This document shows, in pieces, positions 16,481 to 25,507 of a stretch of 64,000 nucleotides of DNA (within the stretch, counting starts at the first letter, position 1; each line of letters begins with the position of its first letter). Location of the stretch: the NCBI GenBank assembly GCA_004295085.1, contig SHNF01000017.1:270565-334564 (forward strand). The letters run 5' to 3'. The notes beneath the pieces were generated by a model. It was given only the letters and a program-made list of their open reading frames with translations, searched no databases and had not been told where the DNA came from. The DNA comes from Planctomycetota bacterium (GTDB lineage: Bacteria > Planctomycetota > UBA1135). The position numbers and the translations under genes are program-made.

Positions 16481-19400
16481 ATGAAAACCCGTCTACTCGC
16501 TCCCTTGGCCGCCCTCCTCGGCGCGGCTGGAATCCTCTCCTGCAGCGGTGGCGGCGGAGGGAGCTCCGACTCGAGCGCCACGGCCACCACCATGCGCATC
16601 GAGGAGGTCACCAACGGCTTCGGCCGCCTGCTCCCGCACGTGGTGCACGCGGTGGATCCGGTCACGGGCGCGGTCTCGCCGAGCCAGCTGGTGGAGGTGC
16701 GCAGCTTCGACGACCTGCTGGACAACCCGCCTTCGGATCTCAATCCGGTGCTGCCCCCGGCGACCTGGCCGGTGGAAACGAAGAACCCCAAGGGCAGCAT
16801 CGGCAACCATTTCGTGGCGGTGCGCTTCTCACGCTCGCTGAAGGTCAGTTCGGTGCTGGATCCCACGGCCAGCGGTCTGGCCAACAACGGGCTCACCGGA
16901 GCCGTCACCGTGGTCGCCTACGACCAGGCCACGGGCTTCAGCGAGCCGGTGCCGGGCCGTGGCTTCATCGACGGAGTCACGTACTTCGGCAACCCGCCCA
17001 AGACCGAGCGCTGGGTGAGGGGTCAGGGACGCGACCGCGTGCGCGTGCTGAACGTGACCCGGGCCGGCACCGTGCTGCAGCCCGGCATCGGTTATCCCGG
17101 CACCAACGACGCCAACGGCGGCGTGCCGGACGGCAGCTTCATCGGCGCCGGCCAGCTCGTGAACAAGACCACCTTCGTGTTCGTGGCGGACAGCGACAGC
17201 AGCCTCGCCACCTACGAGACCTTCCCGACGGACCGGGTCATCCGCGTGGTCATCAACGACAACGTGCTGAGCGAGGACGGCCGCGAACTGGACGACGCCG
17301 GGGTCGCGACCTCGGTGGTCGGCAACGATGCGACCGGTCCCAAGCCGCTGCTGGACGGCGTGGGCGGCAGCCCGGTGACCTCGCCGCAGAACCTCACCCA
17401 GAACGTGCCCTGCGACACGGACGTGGTGTGGACGTTCGACGAGAGCGTGCAGCCGCACTCGCTGGGCTCGCTCCCGGGCCCCATTCCGCCGTCCCTCACC
17501 CCGGAGTTCACGGTGGAGTTCCTGCCCCCGGTGGCGGTGGGCTCGCCGCCTCCCGGACAGCGCGTGCAGCTGCCCTATACCGTGCTGCCGATCACGCCCT
17601 TCGACTTCAGCCAGTTCGTGGTGACGCCGATCAGCACCTTCCCGGGCAGCGATCCGTTCGGCGCCACCGCCACGGCCTTCGTCACCTACTTCCAGAATTC
17701 GGCCGAAGACCTGTTCCAGAACCAGGACATCAACAACGTCGCCTCCGACGAGATCAGCTTCGACATCGGCGACTGCCCCGGCCTGGTTAACGTGCCGGTG
17801 GCGCCCGGCGTGATCTACGTGGGCAGCAACGGCGGCGGCGAGACCGGCGGCATCCGCGCCATCGACCTGGACGGCTTCGGGCAGGGCACGGGCGACCCGA
17901 CCTTCGACACCGTGCACCCGGAGTACAACGTGGTCTTCGACAGCAACCGGGTGCCGATCTCCGGGGACATCGCCAAGTTCCCGTTCAACCCCAACCTGCA
18001 GGTGCAGGACATCTTCCCGCCGCTGAGCGCCGACACCACGTCGCTGGCCGGCGGCTCGCGCGGCGTGCTGCAGCTGGCCCAGGACTCGACCCTGCGCACG
18101 CAGCTGGTCAGCAACGAGGTGGTCGGCACCATCGCCGACATGATGCTGGGCCATCCGCTGGACGTGGCTTTCAACAACTTCGACTGCTTGAGCGGCAGCA
18201 AGAACCAGTGCGCCAGCTCGGCGTTCCAGCTCCAGGTGCTGAACGCGACCTATTTCCCGGGCAACTCCATCAGCCACGCGCCGCACCCCAACCCGCCGCG
18301 GATTCGGCTGGCGCCGTCGTGCTATGCGCCCTTCATCCAGGGTGAGGAGCCGACCTTCGGCGACGCCAACCGCGACGGCAGCTACGCGACCAACCGGCTG
18401 CAGCCGGGCAACGCCTTCGGCCAGGTCGGCGGCCTCGGCCCGAGCGGCCTGCTGACCAACAGCACCTTCTATTCCGGCGGCGTCTACGGCGCCTCGGTGG
18501 GCAACACCTTCAACGGTCCGGCGCCGACCAGCCCGAGCTGCCCGTCCTTCGGCCTGCGCCAGCAGATCGGACACTTCCTGTACGTGCTGGACTCGCAGCG
18601 CGACCGCGTGGTGGTGCTGAACAGCAACCGCATGACGGTGCTGGACGAGATCCCGGTGCCGGACCCGCGCGACCTCGCCATGTCGCCGGACCTGAACGTG
18701 CTGGCCGTGTCCAACAAGGGCGTGAACACGGTCACCTTCATCGACACCGATCCGAGCTCAGTGAACTTCCACAAGGTCATCCGCTCGACCCAGCTGATCG
18801 ACGAGGTGAACAACCGCGTGGGCCTGGGCCCGGCGGAGATCGTGTGGCAGCCGGAGGACGAGGACATCCTGGTCCTGTGCGAGAGCTCCAACTCGATGGC
18901 CATCATCGCCAGCAGCAGCCTGCGGGTGCGCAAGATCATTCCGGGCGTGTCACAGCCGCGCTACCTGGCTGCTTCCGAGCGCGACGTGGTGACCGGCTTC
19001 CAGACCAACCTGTACTACGCCTACGTGGTCTCCACCAACGGCGACGTGACCATCTTCGAGTCCGGGCCGGACGGACCGCAGGGCATCGGCTTCGACGCCT
19101 TCATCGGCAAGCCGTCGCTGCAGGGCCGCAGTGGCTTCCCGGGCGTCGCCGCGGTGCAGCCGGACCCGAACAGCTTCTTCGCCGGCGTGTACCTGGCCTA
19201 CCGCAACGGCGGCGACGGCGCCGTGGCGCACATGCATCTGCACGACGCGCCCTTCGGAGCGCGCTCGCTGGCCAGCCAGGCCTTCCTGCCCGACCCGAAC
19301 TTCCGCTCCAAGGAATGGCGGGTGGACCGGGACTTCATCGACGCTTTCTCCTCGTCCAGCATCACCGACATCGCCCTGGACAACCTGACCAACAACGGCG

Positions 19401-19633
19401 GCCTCGCGGACGCCACCTCCACCTACGGCAGCAGTCTCACGATCCAGCACTCGTCCAAGGGCCTGAAGCGGCCGGTGCCGGGCGGCGAGGTGACCTCCAG
19501 CCAGCCGCAGTTCCTGTTCGCCGCCAACGCCAACGGCAAGGTGGACGTCATCGACCTGCGCCTGGGCTCGCCGTTCGTGCAGCCCATCACCGTGCCCGGC
19601 GCGCAGGTGCTGTGCGACTTCTGGCGCCAATAG
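16481..19633 (+). CDS. Large lipoprotein with YVTN-like beta-propeller region
   Basis: The protein has 1050 residues. The N terminus is a lipoprotein signal with lipobox ILSC at about 18-21, followed by a Gly/Ser stretch. The first two thirds have several beta-rich segments without a family I can name; the text DTDVVWTFDESVQPHS resembles Ig-like SbsA-type modules. From about residue 695, repeats such as HFLYVLDSQRDRVVVLNSN, AMSPDLNVLAVSNKGVN and VIDLRLG have the look of YVTN/NHL propeller blades. It is probably anchored in the outer or cytoplasmic membrane and faces outward. The gene stands alone behind a candidate sigma-54 promoter. The function is unknown. Confidence 0.75.
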   Translation: MKTRLLAPLAALLGAAGILSCSGGGGGSSDSSATATTMRIEEVTNGFGRLLPHVVHAVDPVTGAVSPSQLVEVRSFDDLLDNPPSDLNPVLPPATWPVETKNPKGSIGNHFVAVRFSRSLKVSSVLDPTASGLANNGLTGAVTVVAYDQATGFSEPVPGRGFIDGVTYFGNPPKTERWVRGQGRDRVRVLNVTRAGTVLQPGIGYPGTNDANGGVPDGSFIGAGQLVNKTTFVFVADSDSSLATYETFPTDRVIRVVINDNVLSEDGRELDDAGVATSVVGNDATGPKPLLDGVGGSPVTSPQNLTQNVPCDTDVVWTFDESVQPHSLGSLPGPIPPSLTPEFTVEFLPPVAVGSPPPGQRVQLPYTVLPITPFDFSQFVVTPISTFPGSDPFGATATAFVTYFQNSAEDLFQNQDINNVASDEISFDIGDCPGLVNVPVAPGVIYVGSNGGGETGGIRAIDLDGFGQGTGDPTFDTVHPEYNVVFDSNRVPISGDIAKFPFNPNLQVQDIFPPLSADTTSLAGGSRGVLQLAQDSTLRTQLVSNEVVGTIADMMLGHPLDVAFNNFDCLSGSKNQCASSAFQLQVLNATYFPGNSISHAPHPNPPRIRLAPSCYAPFIQGEEPTFGDANRDGSYATNRLQPGNAFGQVGGLGPSGLLTNSTFYSGGVYGASVGNTFNGPAPTSPSCPSFGLRQQIGHFLYVLDSQRDRVVVLNSNRMTVLDEIPVPDPRDLAMSPDLNVLAVSNKGVNTVTFIDTDPSSVNFHKVIRSTQLIDEVNNRVGLGPAEIVWQPEDEDILVLCESSNSMAIIASSSLRVRKIIPGVSQPRYLAASERDVVTGFQTNLYYAYVVSTNGDVTIFESGPDGPQGIGFDAFIGKPSLQGRSGFPGVAAVQPDPNSFFAGVYLAYRNGGDGAVAHMHLHDAPFGARSLASQAFLPDPNFRSKEWRVDRDFIDAFSSSSITDIALDNLTNNGGLADATSTYGSSLTIQHSSKGLKRPVPGGEVTSSQPQFLFAANANGKVDVIDLRLGSPFVQPITVPGAQVLCDFWRQ

Positions 19634-19640
19634 GCCGGTT

Positions 19641-19659
19641 CGCGGCGCCGCGGGATAAT
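19641..19659 (+). promoter_or_regulatory. Palindrome and -10-like hexamer before ubiE
   Basis: A perfect 12-base palindrome CGCGGCGCCGCG (19641-19652) is followed by GATAAT (19654-19659), five of six matches to the -10 consensus. Only eight bases separate the hexamer from the ATG at 19668, so a transcript would have almost no leader. No good -35 is seen. Confidence 0.35.
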
Positions 19660-19667
19660 GCCTCGGC

Positions 19668-20363
19668 ATGGCTCCGTCGGGGCAGCAGGTCCAGGCGATG
19701 TTCGGCGCGATTGCGCCGCGGTACGACCTCCTCAACCGCTCCCTGTCGCTGGGCCTGGACCGGAGCTGGCGCCGGCGCACCGTGCGCCGGCTCGACCTGA
19801 AGCCGGGTGCGCGCCTGCTGGACCTCGGCTGCGGCACCGGTGACCTGGCGCTGGCCTTCGCCGCGACCGGGGTGACGGTCGTGGGCGCGGATTTCGCCGG
19901 CCCGATGCTGCCCTTGGCCCGCCGCAAGGCGCAGCGCCGCCGCCTGGCGCCGTGCTGGCTGCGCGGCGACGCGCTGGCCCTGCCCTTCGCCGACCGGAGC
20001 TTCGACGCCGTCACCGTGGCATTCGGCGTGCGCAACTTCGAGGATCCGCAGGCAGCGCTGGCGGAGTGCGCCCGCGTGCTGCGCCCCGGCGGGCGCCTGG
20101 CCGTGCTCGAGTTCTTCCCCATGCCGCCGGGCATGTGGTCGCGCCTCTTCCGCTTCTACTTCCGGCAGGTGCTGCCGCGCGTGGCGCGCCTGACCGCGGC
20201 CGGGCGCAGCGGCGCCTACGATTACCTTCCGCGCAGCGTGGACGACTTCGTGCCGGCCAGCCAGTTCCGGGACTGGATGGAGCGCGCCGGGTTCCGCGCG
20301 GTCACGGAGCAGGCGTTCACGGGCGGCGTCGCCCGCCTGGTCACCGGGGCGCGGCGCGCTTGA
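19668..20363 (+). CDS. ubiE: Demethylmenaquinone/quinone C-methyltransferase, UbiE/MenG family
   Basis: The protein has 231 residues. It would methylate the quinone ring with S-adenosylmethionine, the last step of menaquinone synthesis. Features: MFGAIAPRYDLLNRSLSLGLD at the N terminus, the SAM-binding LLDLGCGTGDLALAF (about 49-63), VTVAFGVRNFEDPQAALAE, RVLRPGGRLAVLEFF, and YDYLPRSVDDF near the end. It opens a seven-gene operon whose next genes include ubiX and an mqnP-like prenyltransferase, so menaquinone rather than ubiquinone is the likely product. Its stop overlaps the TTG start of the next gene. Confidence 0.93.
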   Translation: MAPSGQQVQAMFGAIAPRYDLLNRSLSLGLDRSWRRRTVRRLDLKPGARLLDLGCGTGDLALAFAATGVTVVGADFAGPMLPLARRKAQRRRLAPCWLRGDALALPFADRSFDAVTVAFGVRNFEDPQAALAECARVLRPGGRLAVLEFFPMPPGMWSRLFRFYFRQVLPRVARLTAAGRSGAYDYLPRSVDDFVPASQFRDWMERAGFRAVTEQAFTGGVARLVTGARRA

Positions 20364-21112
20364 GGCGCGCCCGGCGCACGTCCGGGAAGGCACAGCGGCG
20401 CGAAGTGCGGCGCCTGGCGGCGGCGAGCGCGGACCCGGCGCTGCACTTCCTGCTGCTCCTGCCCCTGGCCCTGCTGCACCTGAGCGGCCGTGCGCATGCC
20501 GATCTCGCGGCCTACGGCCTCGTGGAGGCGCTGCTGCGCCGGCTCGGGCCGGCGGCCGGGTGGCTGCTCGCCGCCGGGCTGATGGCGGGGCTGCTGTGGG
20601 CCATCGGGCGCATCCGCAGGCGGCGCCTGGCCTGGCGCGGCGGCCTGCTGCTGGCGGCGTTCGAAGGCGTGCTCTGGGGGCTGCTGCTCGGCCCGCTGCT
20701 GCAGCTGTGCCTGCGCCTGGTGTCCCTGCCGGTTGCTCCGCTGTCGGTGCCGGGCTCGGCGGGCGCTCTGCACGGCATCCTGGCGGTGGCCGCAGGCGCC
20801 GGGCTGTACGAGGAGCTGTTGTTCCGCGCCGCGCTGCTGAGCGCCTGCGCGGCTCTGTTTGCCCGCCTGCCGGGGCTGCGCGGCCGCGATCGCCTGCTGT
20901 CTCTTGGCCTTGCCGTGCTCGTGACCGCGGCCCTCTTCTCCGCGGCCCATGCGTTGGGCGATCCGCAGGCCCTGGAGGGCCCGGTGTTCGTGTACCGCTT
21001 CCTCGCCGGCGGGCTGCTCGGGGTGCTGTACCTCGCGCGCGGGCTGGCCGTCGTAGCCTACGCTCACGCTACGTACGATGCCGTGGTGATGCTCTGGAGC
21101 AGCCCCGCATGA
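20360..21112 (+). CDS. CPBP family intramembrane metalloprotease
   Basis: The protein has 250 residues with several hydrophobic segments. The three CPBP (Rce1-type) motifs are present: EExxxR at 151-156 (YEELLFR), FxxxH at 193-197 (FSAAH) and HxxxD at 236-240 (HATYD). These residues form the active site in prenyl-protease relatives; bacterial members process or bind membrane peptides. The start is inferred as TTG at 20360, which overlaps the ubiE stop (TTGA); GTG at 20405 is an alternative. The gene sits between two quinone genes and is coupled to ubiX by ATGA. Its role in that pathway is unknown. Confidence 0.82.
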   Translation: MRRARRTSGKAQRREVRRLAAASADPALHFLLLLPLALLHLSGRAHADLAAYGLVEALLRRLGPAAGWLLAAGLMAGLLWAIGRIRRRRLAWRGGLLLAAFEGVLWGLLLGPLLQLCLRLVSLPVAPLSVPGSAGALHGILAVAAGAGLYEELLFRAALLSACAALFARLPGLRGRDRLLSLGLAVLVTAALFSAAHALGDPQALEGPVFVYRFLAGGLLGVLYLARGLAVVAYAHATYDAVVMLWSSPA

Positions 21113-21720
21113 GCGCGCCGCAGCGGCGCCTGTTCCTGGGCGTCACCGGAGCCAGCGGCGCACGCTACGCCCTGCGCACGCTGCAGATGCTGGTGGAGGC
21201 CGGCGTGCACGTGGACCTGTGCTATTCGCCTGCCGGCTGCCGTGTCCTGCACGAGGAGTGCGGCCTGGCCTTCGACGGCGCGCCGGCGGCACTGCTGCGT
21301 CCGGGCCAGGACCAGGCCCGGGTGCGCCTGCACCAGCACAGCGACATCGGCGCGCCCCCCGCGTCCGGGACCGCCCTGGGCGAAGGGGCGGTCATCGTGC
21401 CCTGTTCCCTGACCACGCTGTCCGGCATCGCCGGGGGGCGCGCCGGGAACCTGATCGAGCGCGCGGCGCAGGTGGCACTCAAGGAGCAGAAGAAGCTGGT
21501 GCTGGTGCCGCGCGAGACGCCGCTCTCGCGCCTGCACCTGGACCTGCTCAGCCGTCTGGCCTGGGCCGGGGCGGTGATCCTGCCGGCCGCTCCGGGCTTC
21601 TATCATCGACCGCAGAGCATCGACGACCTGGTGGATCACGTCTGCGCCAAGATCCTGAACGTGCTGGGCGTGCCGCAGTCGTGCGTGGCGCCCTGGGATG
21701 GAGGCGAAGAGTCCGCATGA
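21109..21720 (+). CDS. ubiX: Flavin prenyltransferase UbiX
   Basis: The protein has 203 residues. UbiX attaches a dimethylallyl group to FMN, giving the prenyl-FMN cofactor used by UbiD-type decarboxylases. Motifs: FLGVTGASGARYALRTL (FMN-binding N terminus), VPCSLTTLSGIAGGRAGNLI, and KLVLVPRETPLSRLHL, followed by the APGFYHRPQSIDDLVDHV segment. All match the family closely. The ubiD partner is not in the window. ATG at 21109 overlaps the previous stop (ATGA). Confidence 0.95.
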   Translation: MSAPQRRLFLGVTGASGARYALRTLQMLVEAGVHVDLCYSPAGCRVLHEECGLAFDGAPAALLRPGQDQARVRLHQHSDIGAPPASGTALGEGAVIVPCSLTTLSGIAGGRAGNLIERAAQVALKEQKKLVLVPRETPLSRLHLDLLSRLAWAGAVILPAAPGFYHRPQSIDDLVDHVCAKILNVLGVPQSCVAPWDGGEESA

Positions 21721-22598
21721 GCCGGCTCGCCGCCACCTTGCGCATGATCCGGTTCGAGCACAGCGTGTTCGCGCTGCCGTTCGCGCTGTCCGGCGCCTGG
21801 CTGGCGAGCGGCGGGACGCCTCCGCGCCTGCGCGACCTGCTGTGGATCGTGACCGCGGCGGTGGCGGCGCGCTCGGCGGCCATGGCCTTCAACCGGCTCG
21901 CGGACCGGCGCCTGGACGCGGCCAACCCGCGCACCGCCCGGCGCGAGCTGCCGCGCGGCGAGCTCACGGCGGCCTTCGTGGCCGGCTTCACGTTGATCTG
22001 CGCCGCCGGCTTCGTCGCCGCCTCGTTCGTGCTGGCACCAGTGTGCGGCTGGCTCAGCCTGCCGGTGCTGGCGCTGCTTCTTGGCTACTCCTTCCTCAAG
22101 CGCGTCACCTGGCTGTGCCACCTGGGGCTCGGCCTGGCGCTGGCCTGCGCGCCGGCGGGCGCCTGGCTGGCGGTCAAGAAGGGCTTCGCGCCCGGATGGC
22201 CGCAGCCGCTGCTGCTAGGCGCCGGAGTGGTCGCCTGGGTGGCGGGCTTCGACCTGCTGTACGCCTTGCAGGATCTGGAGCACGACCGCGGCGCCGGCCT
22301 GCGCTCGTTCCCGGCGCGCTTCGGGCCGCGCGCGACCCGGCTGGCGGCGATGTTCCTGCACGCCGCCGCCTGGTCGGTGTTCGTGCTGGTCGGGATCCAG
22401 GCCGGCTTCGGCGCTGCCTACTTCGCGGGCGTGGCGCTGGTGGGCGCCCTGCTGGCCTTCGAGCACTGGCTGGTGCGCGGCGGGCGCACCGAGTCCATTC
22501 CGGTGGCGTTCTTCCAGGTGAACGCCTGCGTCGGCCTGGTGTACTTCGCGGGCGTCCTGATCGACGGCATGCAGCGCCTGGTGGAGGGATCGACGTGA
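21717..22598 (+). CDS. mqnP: UbiA-family prenyltransferase, probably MqnP of the futalosine menaquinone pathway
   Basis: The protein has 293 residues and about eight or nine membrane segments. The two Asp-rich motifs that bind prenyl diphosphate with magnesium are present: NRLADRRLD (59-67) and DLLYALQDLEHD (179-190). The extended text DAANPRTARRELP is typical of the MqnP-like subgroup, which prenylates 6-amino-deoxyfutalosine-derived naphthoate in the futalosine route. Known context: UbiX, UbiD and MqnP-like genes cluster in such organisms. ATG at 21717 overlaps the ubiX stop; the end overlaps the GTG of holA. Assignment to MqnP rather than to UbiA for ubiquinone is inference. Confidence 0.85.
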   Translation: MSRLAATLRMIRFEHSVFALPFALSGAWLASGGTPPRLRDLLWIVTAAVAARSAAMAFNRLADRRLDAANPRTARRELPRGELTAAFVAGFTLICAAGFVAASFVLAPVCGWLSLPVLALLLGYSFLKRVTWLCHLGLGLALACAPAGAWLAVKKGFAPGWPQPLLLGAGVVAWVAGFDLLYALQDLEHDRGAGLRSFPARFGPRATRLAAMFLHAAAWSVFVLVGIQAGFGAAYFAGVALVGALLAFEHWLVRGGRTESIPVAFFQVNACVGLVYFAGVLIDGMQRLVEGST

Positions 22599-23764
22599 GC
22601 GCGGCGCGCGCCCGCAAGGCGCCGGCCAGCGAGCCCGGCAGCCAGGCCATGGAGCTGGCCGAGGCCGCGGCGGCCGGGCGCCTGCCGCGCCTGCTGCTGC
22701 TGCTGCCGCCGGAGCGCGGCGAGGACGAGCCGTGGTTCAGCGAGCGCATCCTGGCCGCGGCGCGCGCGCACGCCCGCGCCCAGCCTGGCTGGGACGTGCT
22801 GGACCTGGACGGCGGCTCTCCGGACTTCCAGCCGGCGGCGCTCGACGACTTCCTCGGCTCGGCCTCGTTGTTTGGCAATCAGCGCGTGGTGCTGTTCGGA
22901 CGTGCCGGCAAGGCGCTGGGCCGCTGGCCGCGGCTGGCGGCCGCCTTGGCCGCCGCGGCGCAGAGGCCGCCAGGCCCGGCGTGGATCGTGGTGCACGCCG
23001 AGGGTGCCGCAGGCGCCAAGACCTGGAAGCCCCTCTTGGCGCAACTGGAGGGGGAGAGCGTGCGCGTGCAGCGTTTCCGCCGCCTGTACGCCGATCCGCC
23101 GCCCTGGAATCCGGACCCGGACCAGAGCGAGGCGGCGCGCTTCGCCGCGGCCGCGGCGGGCGCCCGCGGCCTGACGCTGCTCCCGGGCGCCGCCGGCGCG
23201 CTGGTGCAGTTCGCGGGCGCACGCCCGGGCGACCTGGTGGCGGCCCTGGAGCACATGGGCCTGCTGGGCCTGGCGCAGGTCGGCGAGGAGGACGTGCATC
23301 GCGTAGTGGCCCACGGCGCCGAGGGCAGCGCCTTCGAATTCGCGGAAGCCGTGCTCACGGGCGACGTGGCCGCCGCGCTGCGCTGCCTCGGGCGCCTGCG
23401 CAGCCGCGGCCTGCGCGCCTGGGACGGGCGCCGGCTCGCGGCGCAGGACGCCTTCGGCATGCTGGCCAGCGTGCTGGCGACGGAGCGGCGGCGCACCGCG
23501 GCGGTGCGCGCGGCCTTGGACAGCGGCGCCGAGCTGGCCGACGCCTGCCGCAGCGCGGGGGTTCCGGCCGGCGGTCCGCCGGCGCAGCGCATGCACAAGC
23601 GCCTGGCCCGCTGCGACGGTGCGCGCCTGCGCCGCATCGGCGCCGCGCTGCGGGCCGCGGAGCGGCGCGTGAAGATGGAGGGCTGCCGCGACGCGCTGGC
23701 GGCCCTCGAGCTGCTGCTGGTGCAGACGCTGCCGCCGCCGGCCGCGCGCCGGAGCCCGGCATGA
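22595..23764 (+). CDS. holA: DNA polymerase III delta subunit
   Basis: The protein has 389 residues. HolA is the clamp-loader subunit that opens the sliding clamp. Evidence is fold-level and positional: LFGNQRVVLFGRAGKAL, AWIVVHAEGAAGAKTWKPLL, the LPGAAGALVQFAGARPGDL segment that resembles the delta domain II/III junction, and a helical collar to the end. The overall length is near the usual 330-390. GTG at 22595 overlaps the previous stop (GTGA), which fixes the start. Sequence similarity in this family is low, so I rate the call a little below its neighbours. Confidence 0.78.
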   Translation: MSAARARKAPASEPGSQAMELAEAAAAGRLPRLLLLLPPERGEDEPWFSERILAAARAHARAQPGWDVLDLDGGSPDFQPAALDDFLGSASLFGNQRVVLFGRAGKALGRWPRLAAALAAAAQRPPGPAWIVVHAEGAAGAKTWKPLLAQLEGESVRVQRFRRLYADPPPWNPDPDQSEAARFAAAAAGARGLTLLPGAAGALVQFAGARPGDLVAALEHMGLLGLAQVGEEDVHRVVAHGAEGSAFEFAEAVLTGDVAAALRCLGRLRSRGLRAWDGRRLAAQDAFGMLASVLATERRRTAAVRAALDSGAELADACRSAGVPAGGPPAQRMHKRLARCDGARLRRIGAALRAAERRVKMEGCRDALAALELLLVQTLPPPAARRSPA

Positions 23765-25497
23765 ACCCGATCCGCCCGCTGGAGCCGGTGCTGGTGGACC
23801 AGATCGCCGCCGGCGAGGTCGTGGAGCGTCCGGGCTCGGTCGTGAAGGAGCTGGTGGAAAACGCGCTGGACGCGGGCGCCGGCCGCATCGAAGTCAGCCT
23901 GCAGGAGGGCGGGCGCCGCCGCATCGAGGTGCGCGACGACGGCGCCGGCATCCCGGCCGCCGAGCTGGAGCTGGCGGTCACCGCGCACGCCACCTCCAAG
24001 ATCCGGACGGCGGCCGACCTGCACTCCATCGCCAGCCTGGGCTTCCGCGGCGAGGCCCTGGCCTCGATCGCCGCGGTGAGCCGCCTGGAGCTGATCTCGC
24101 GGCCCGCAGGCGCCGCCGCCGCCGCCGTGCGCGTGCACTTCGGCCGGATGCAGCCGGTGCGCGCCGCCGGCGGGCCCCCGGGCACCCGCATCGTGGTGGA
24201 GGACCTCTTCGGCGAGCTTCCGGCCCGCCTGAAGTTCCTCAAGCAGACCTCCACGGAGCTGGCGCACGCGGCCGCTTGGGTGGAGCGCCTGTGCCTCAGC
24301 CATCTCGGCGTCGGCTTCCACGCCGAGCACGACGGCCACCTGCTCCTGGATGTGGCGCCGCAGGACGACCTGGAGACACGCTGCGGCGCCGTGTTCGGCG
24401 CCGCCTTCGCCCGGCGCATGCTGCCCATCGCCGAGCGGCACGAGTCGCTGGCGCTGGAGGCGCGGATCGGCCCGCCCGACTCGGGCCGCCGCGACGCAAG
24501 CCGCGTGCACCTCTACCTGAACGGCCGGTGGGTGCGCGACCCGCGCCTGCTGCGCGCCGTGCGCGAGGGCACGCGCGAGTTCCTGCCCGACGCTCTCTAT
24601 CCCGCGCTGGTCCTGTTCCTCGCCGTTCCGCCCGAGCGCGTGGACGTCAACGTCCACCCCCAGAAGCTGGAAGTGCGCTTCCGCGATGAGCGCTTCGTCT
24701 TCGGCGCCGTGGTCGGCGCCTTGCGCCGCGGCCTGGCCGCCGCGCCCTGGGCCGCGCGCCGTGTGGGCGGGGTCGGCGAAGCCGCGGCGCCGCAGCGCAG
24801 CGCGCCCTACCCGACGCCGCCGGCCGGGAACTTCACGCTGCGCGAGCGCGGCGCGGCCCCTGCGCTGCGGCTCGAGCCGCCCGCAGCGCAGCCGCGCGCG
24901 GCTCCCTCCGCCGGCGCCGGCGCCTTCGCCGTGGGCCAGTTCCTGAGTGTCGCCAACACCTTCCTGGTGCGCGAGGTCCCGGACGGCCTGGAGATCCTGG
25001 ACCAGCACGCCTTGCACGAGCGCGTCAACCTGGAGGATCTGCGGCGCCAGCTGCGCGCCGGCGGCGTCCTGGCGCAGCCGCTGCTGGTCCCGGCACTGGT
25101 GGACGCCGGCCGGGAGGAGATGGAGGCCTTGCTGCGGCACGCCGAGCTGCTGCGCTCCCTGGGCGTCGAGATCGAGGCTCTCGGTCCCGGCTCGCTGGCC
25201 GTGCGCACCGTGCCGGCCGCCCTGTCCCGTCTGGTCCCCGAGCGCCTGCTGGCGGACCTCCTGGAGCTCGTGGCCGAGCAGCGGGAGGCTTCCGCGGACG
25301 CGCTGATGGACGAGGTGCTGCACCGCATGGCCTGCCGCGGCGCCGTCATGGCCGGCGACCGCCTGGACGCGGACATGCTCCACGACCTCCTGCGCCGCGG
25401 CGGCGCCCTGCCGCAGGACCGCACTTGCGCCCACGGCCGACCGGTGCGCGTGCACTTGTCGCTGGGCGATCTCGAGCGCGCCTTCCACCGGCGCTGA
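23761..25497 (+). CDS. mutL: DNA mismatch repair protein MutL with endonuclease motif
   Basis: The protein has 578 residues. MutL couples mismatch recognition to strand removal. The GHKL ATPase motifs are clear: QIAAGEVVERPGSVVKELVE, ENALDAG (33-39), DDGAGI (59-64), ATSKI, FRGEALASIAAVS, and GTRIVVEDLFGELPARLKFL. In the C-terminal domain DQHALHERVNLE (from about 414) matches DQHA(x)2E(x)4E, the metal-dependent nicking site of MutL proteins from bacteria without MutH, and CAHGRPVRVHL is the paired motif. So this protein should nick DNA itself. ATG overlaps the holA stop. No mutS is present in the window. Confidence 0.96.
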   Translation: MNPIRPLEPVLVDQIAAGEVVERPGSVVKELVENALDAGAGRIEVSLQEGGRRRIEVRDDGAGIPAAELELAVTAHATSKIRTAADLHSIASLGFRGEALASIAAVSRLELISRPAGAAAAAVRVHFGRMQPVRAAGGPPGTRIVVEDLFGELPARLKFLKQTSTELAHAAAWVERLCLSHLGVGFHAEHDGHLLLDVAPQDDLETRCGAVFGAAFARRMLPIAERHESLALEARIGPPDSGRRDASRVHLYLNGRWVRDPRLLRAVREGTREFLPDALYPALVLFLAVPPERVDVNVHPQKLEVRFRDERFVFGAVVGALRRGLAAAPWAARRVGGVGEAAAPQRSAPYPTPPAGNFTLRERGAAPALRLEPPAAQPRAAPSAGAGAFAVGQFLSVANTFLVREVPDGLEILDQHALHERVNLEDLRRQLRAGGVLAQPLLVPALVDAGREEMEALLRHAELLRSLGVEIEALGPGSLAVRTVPAALSRLVPERLLADLLELVAEQREASADALMDEVLHRMACRGAVMAGDRLDADMLHDLLRRGGALPQDRTCAHGRPVRVHLSLGDLERAFHRR

Positions 25498-25507
25498 GCC
25501 GCTGCGC

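Noticed and set aside
16829..18574. A 581-residue open frame on the minus strand opposite the lipoprotein
   Set aside because: It has no start signals or motifs, and its composition is that of an antisense frame. The plus-strand gene has a lipobox and propeller repeats.
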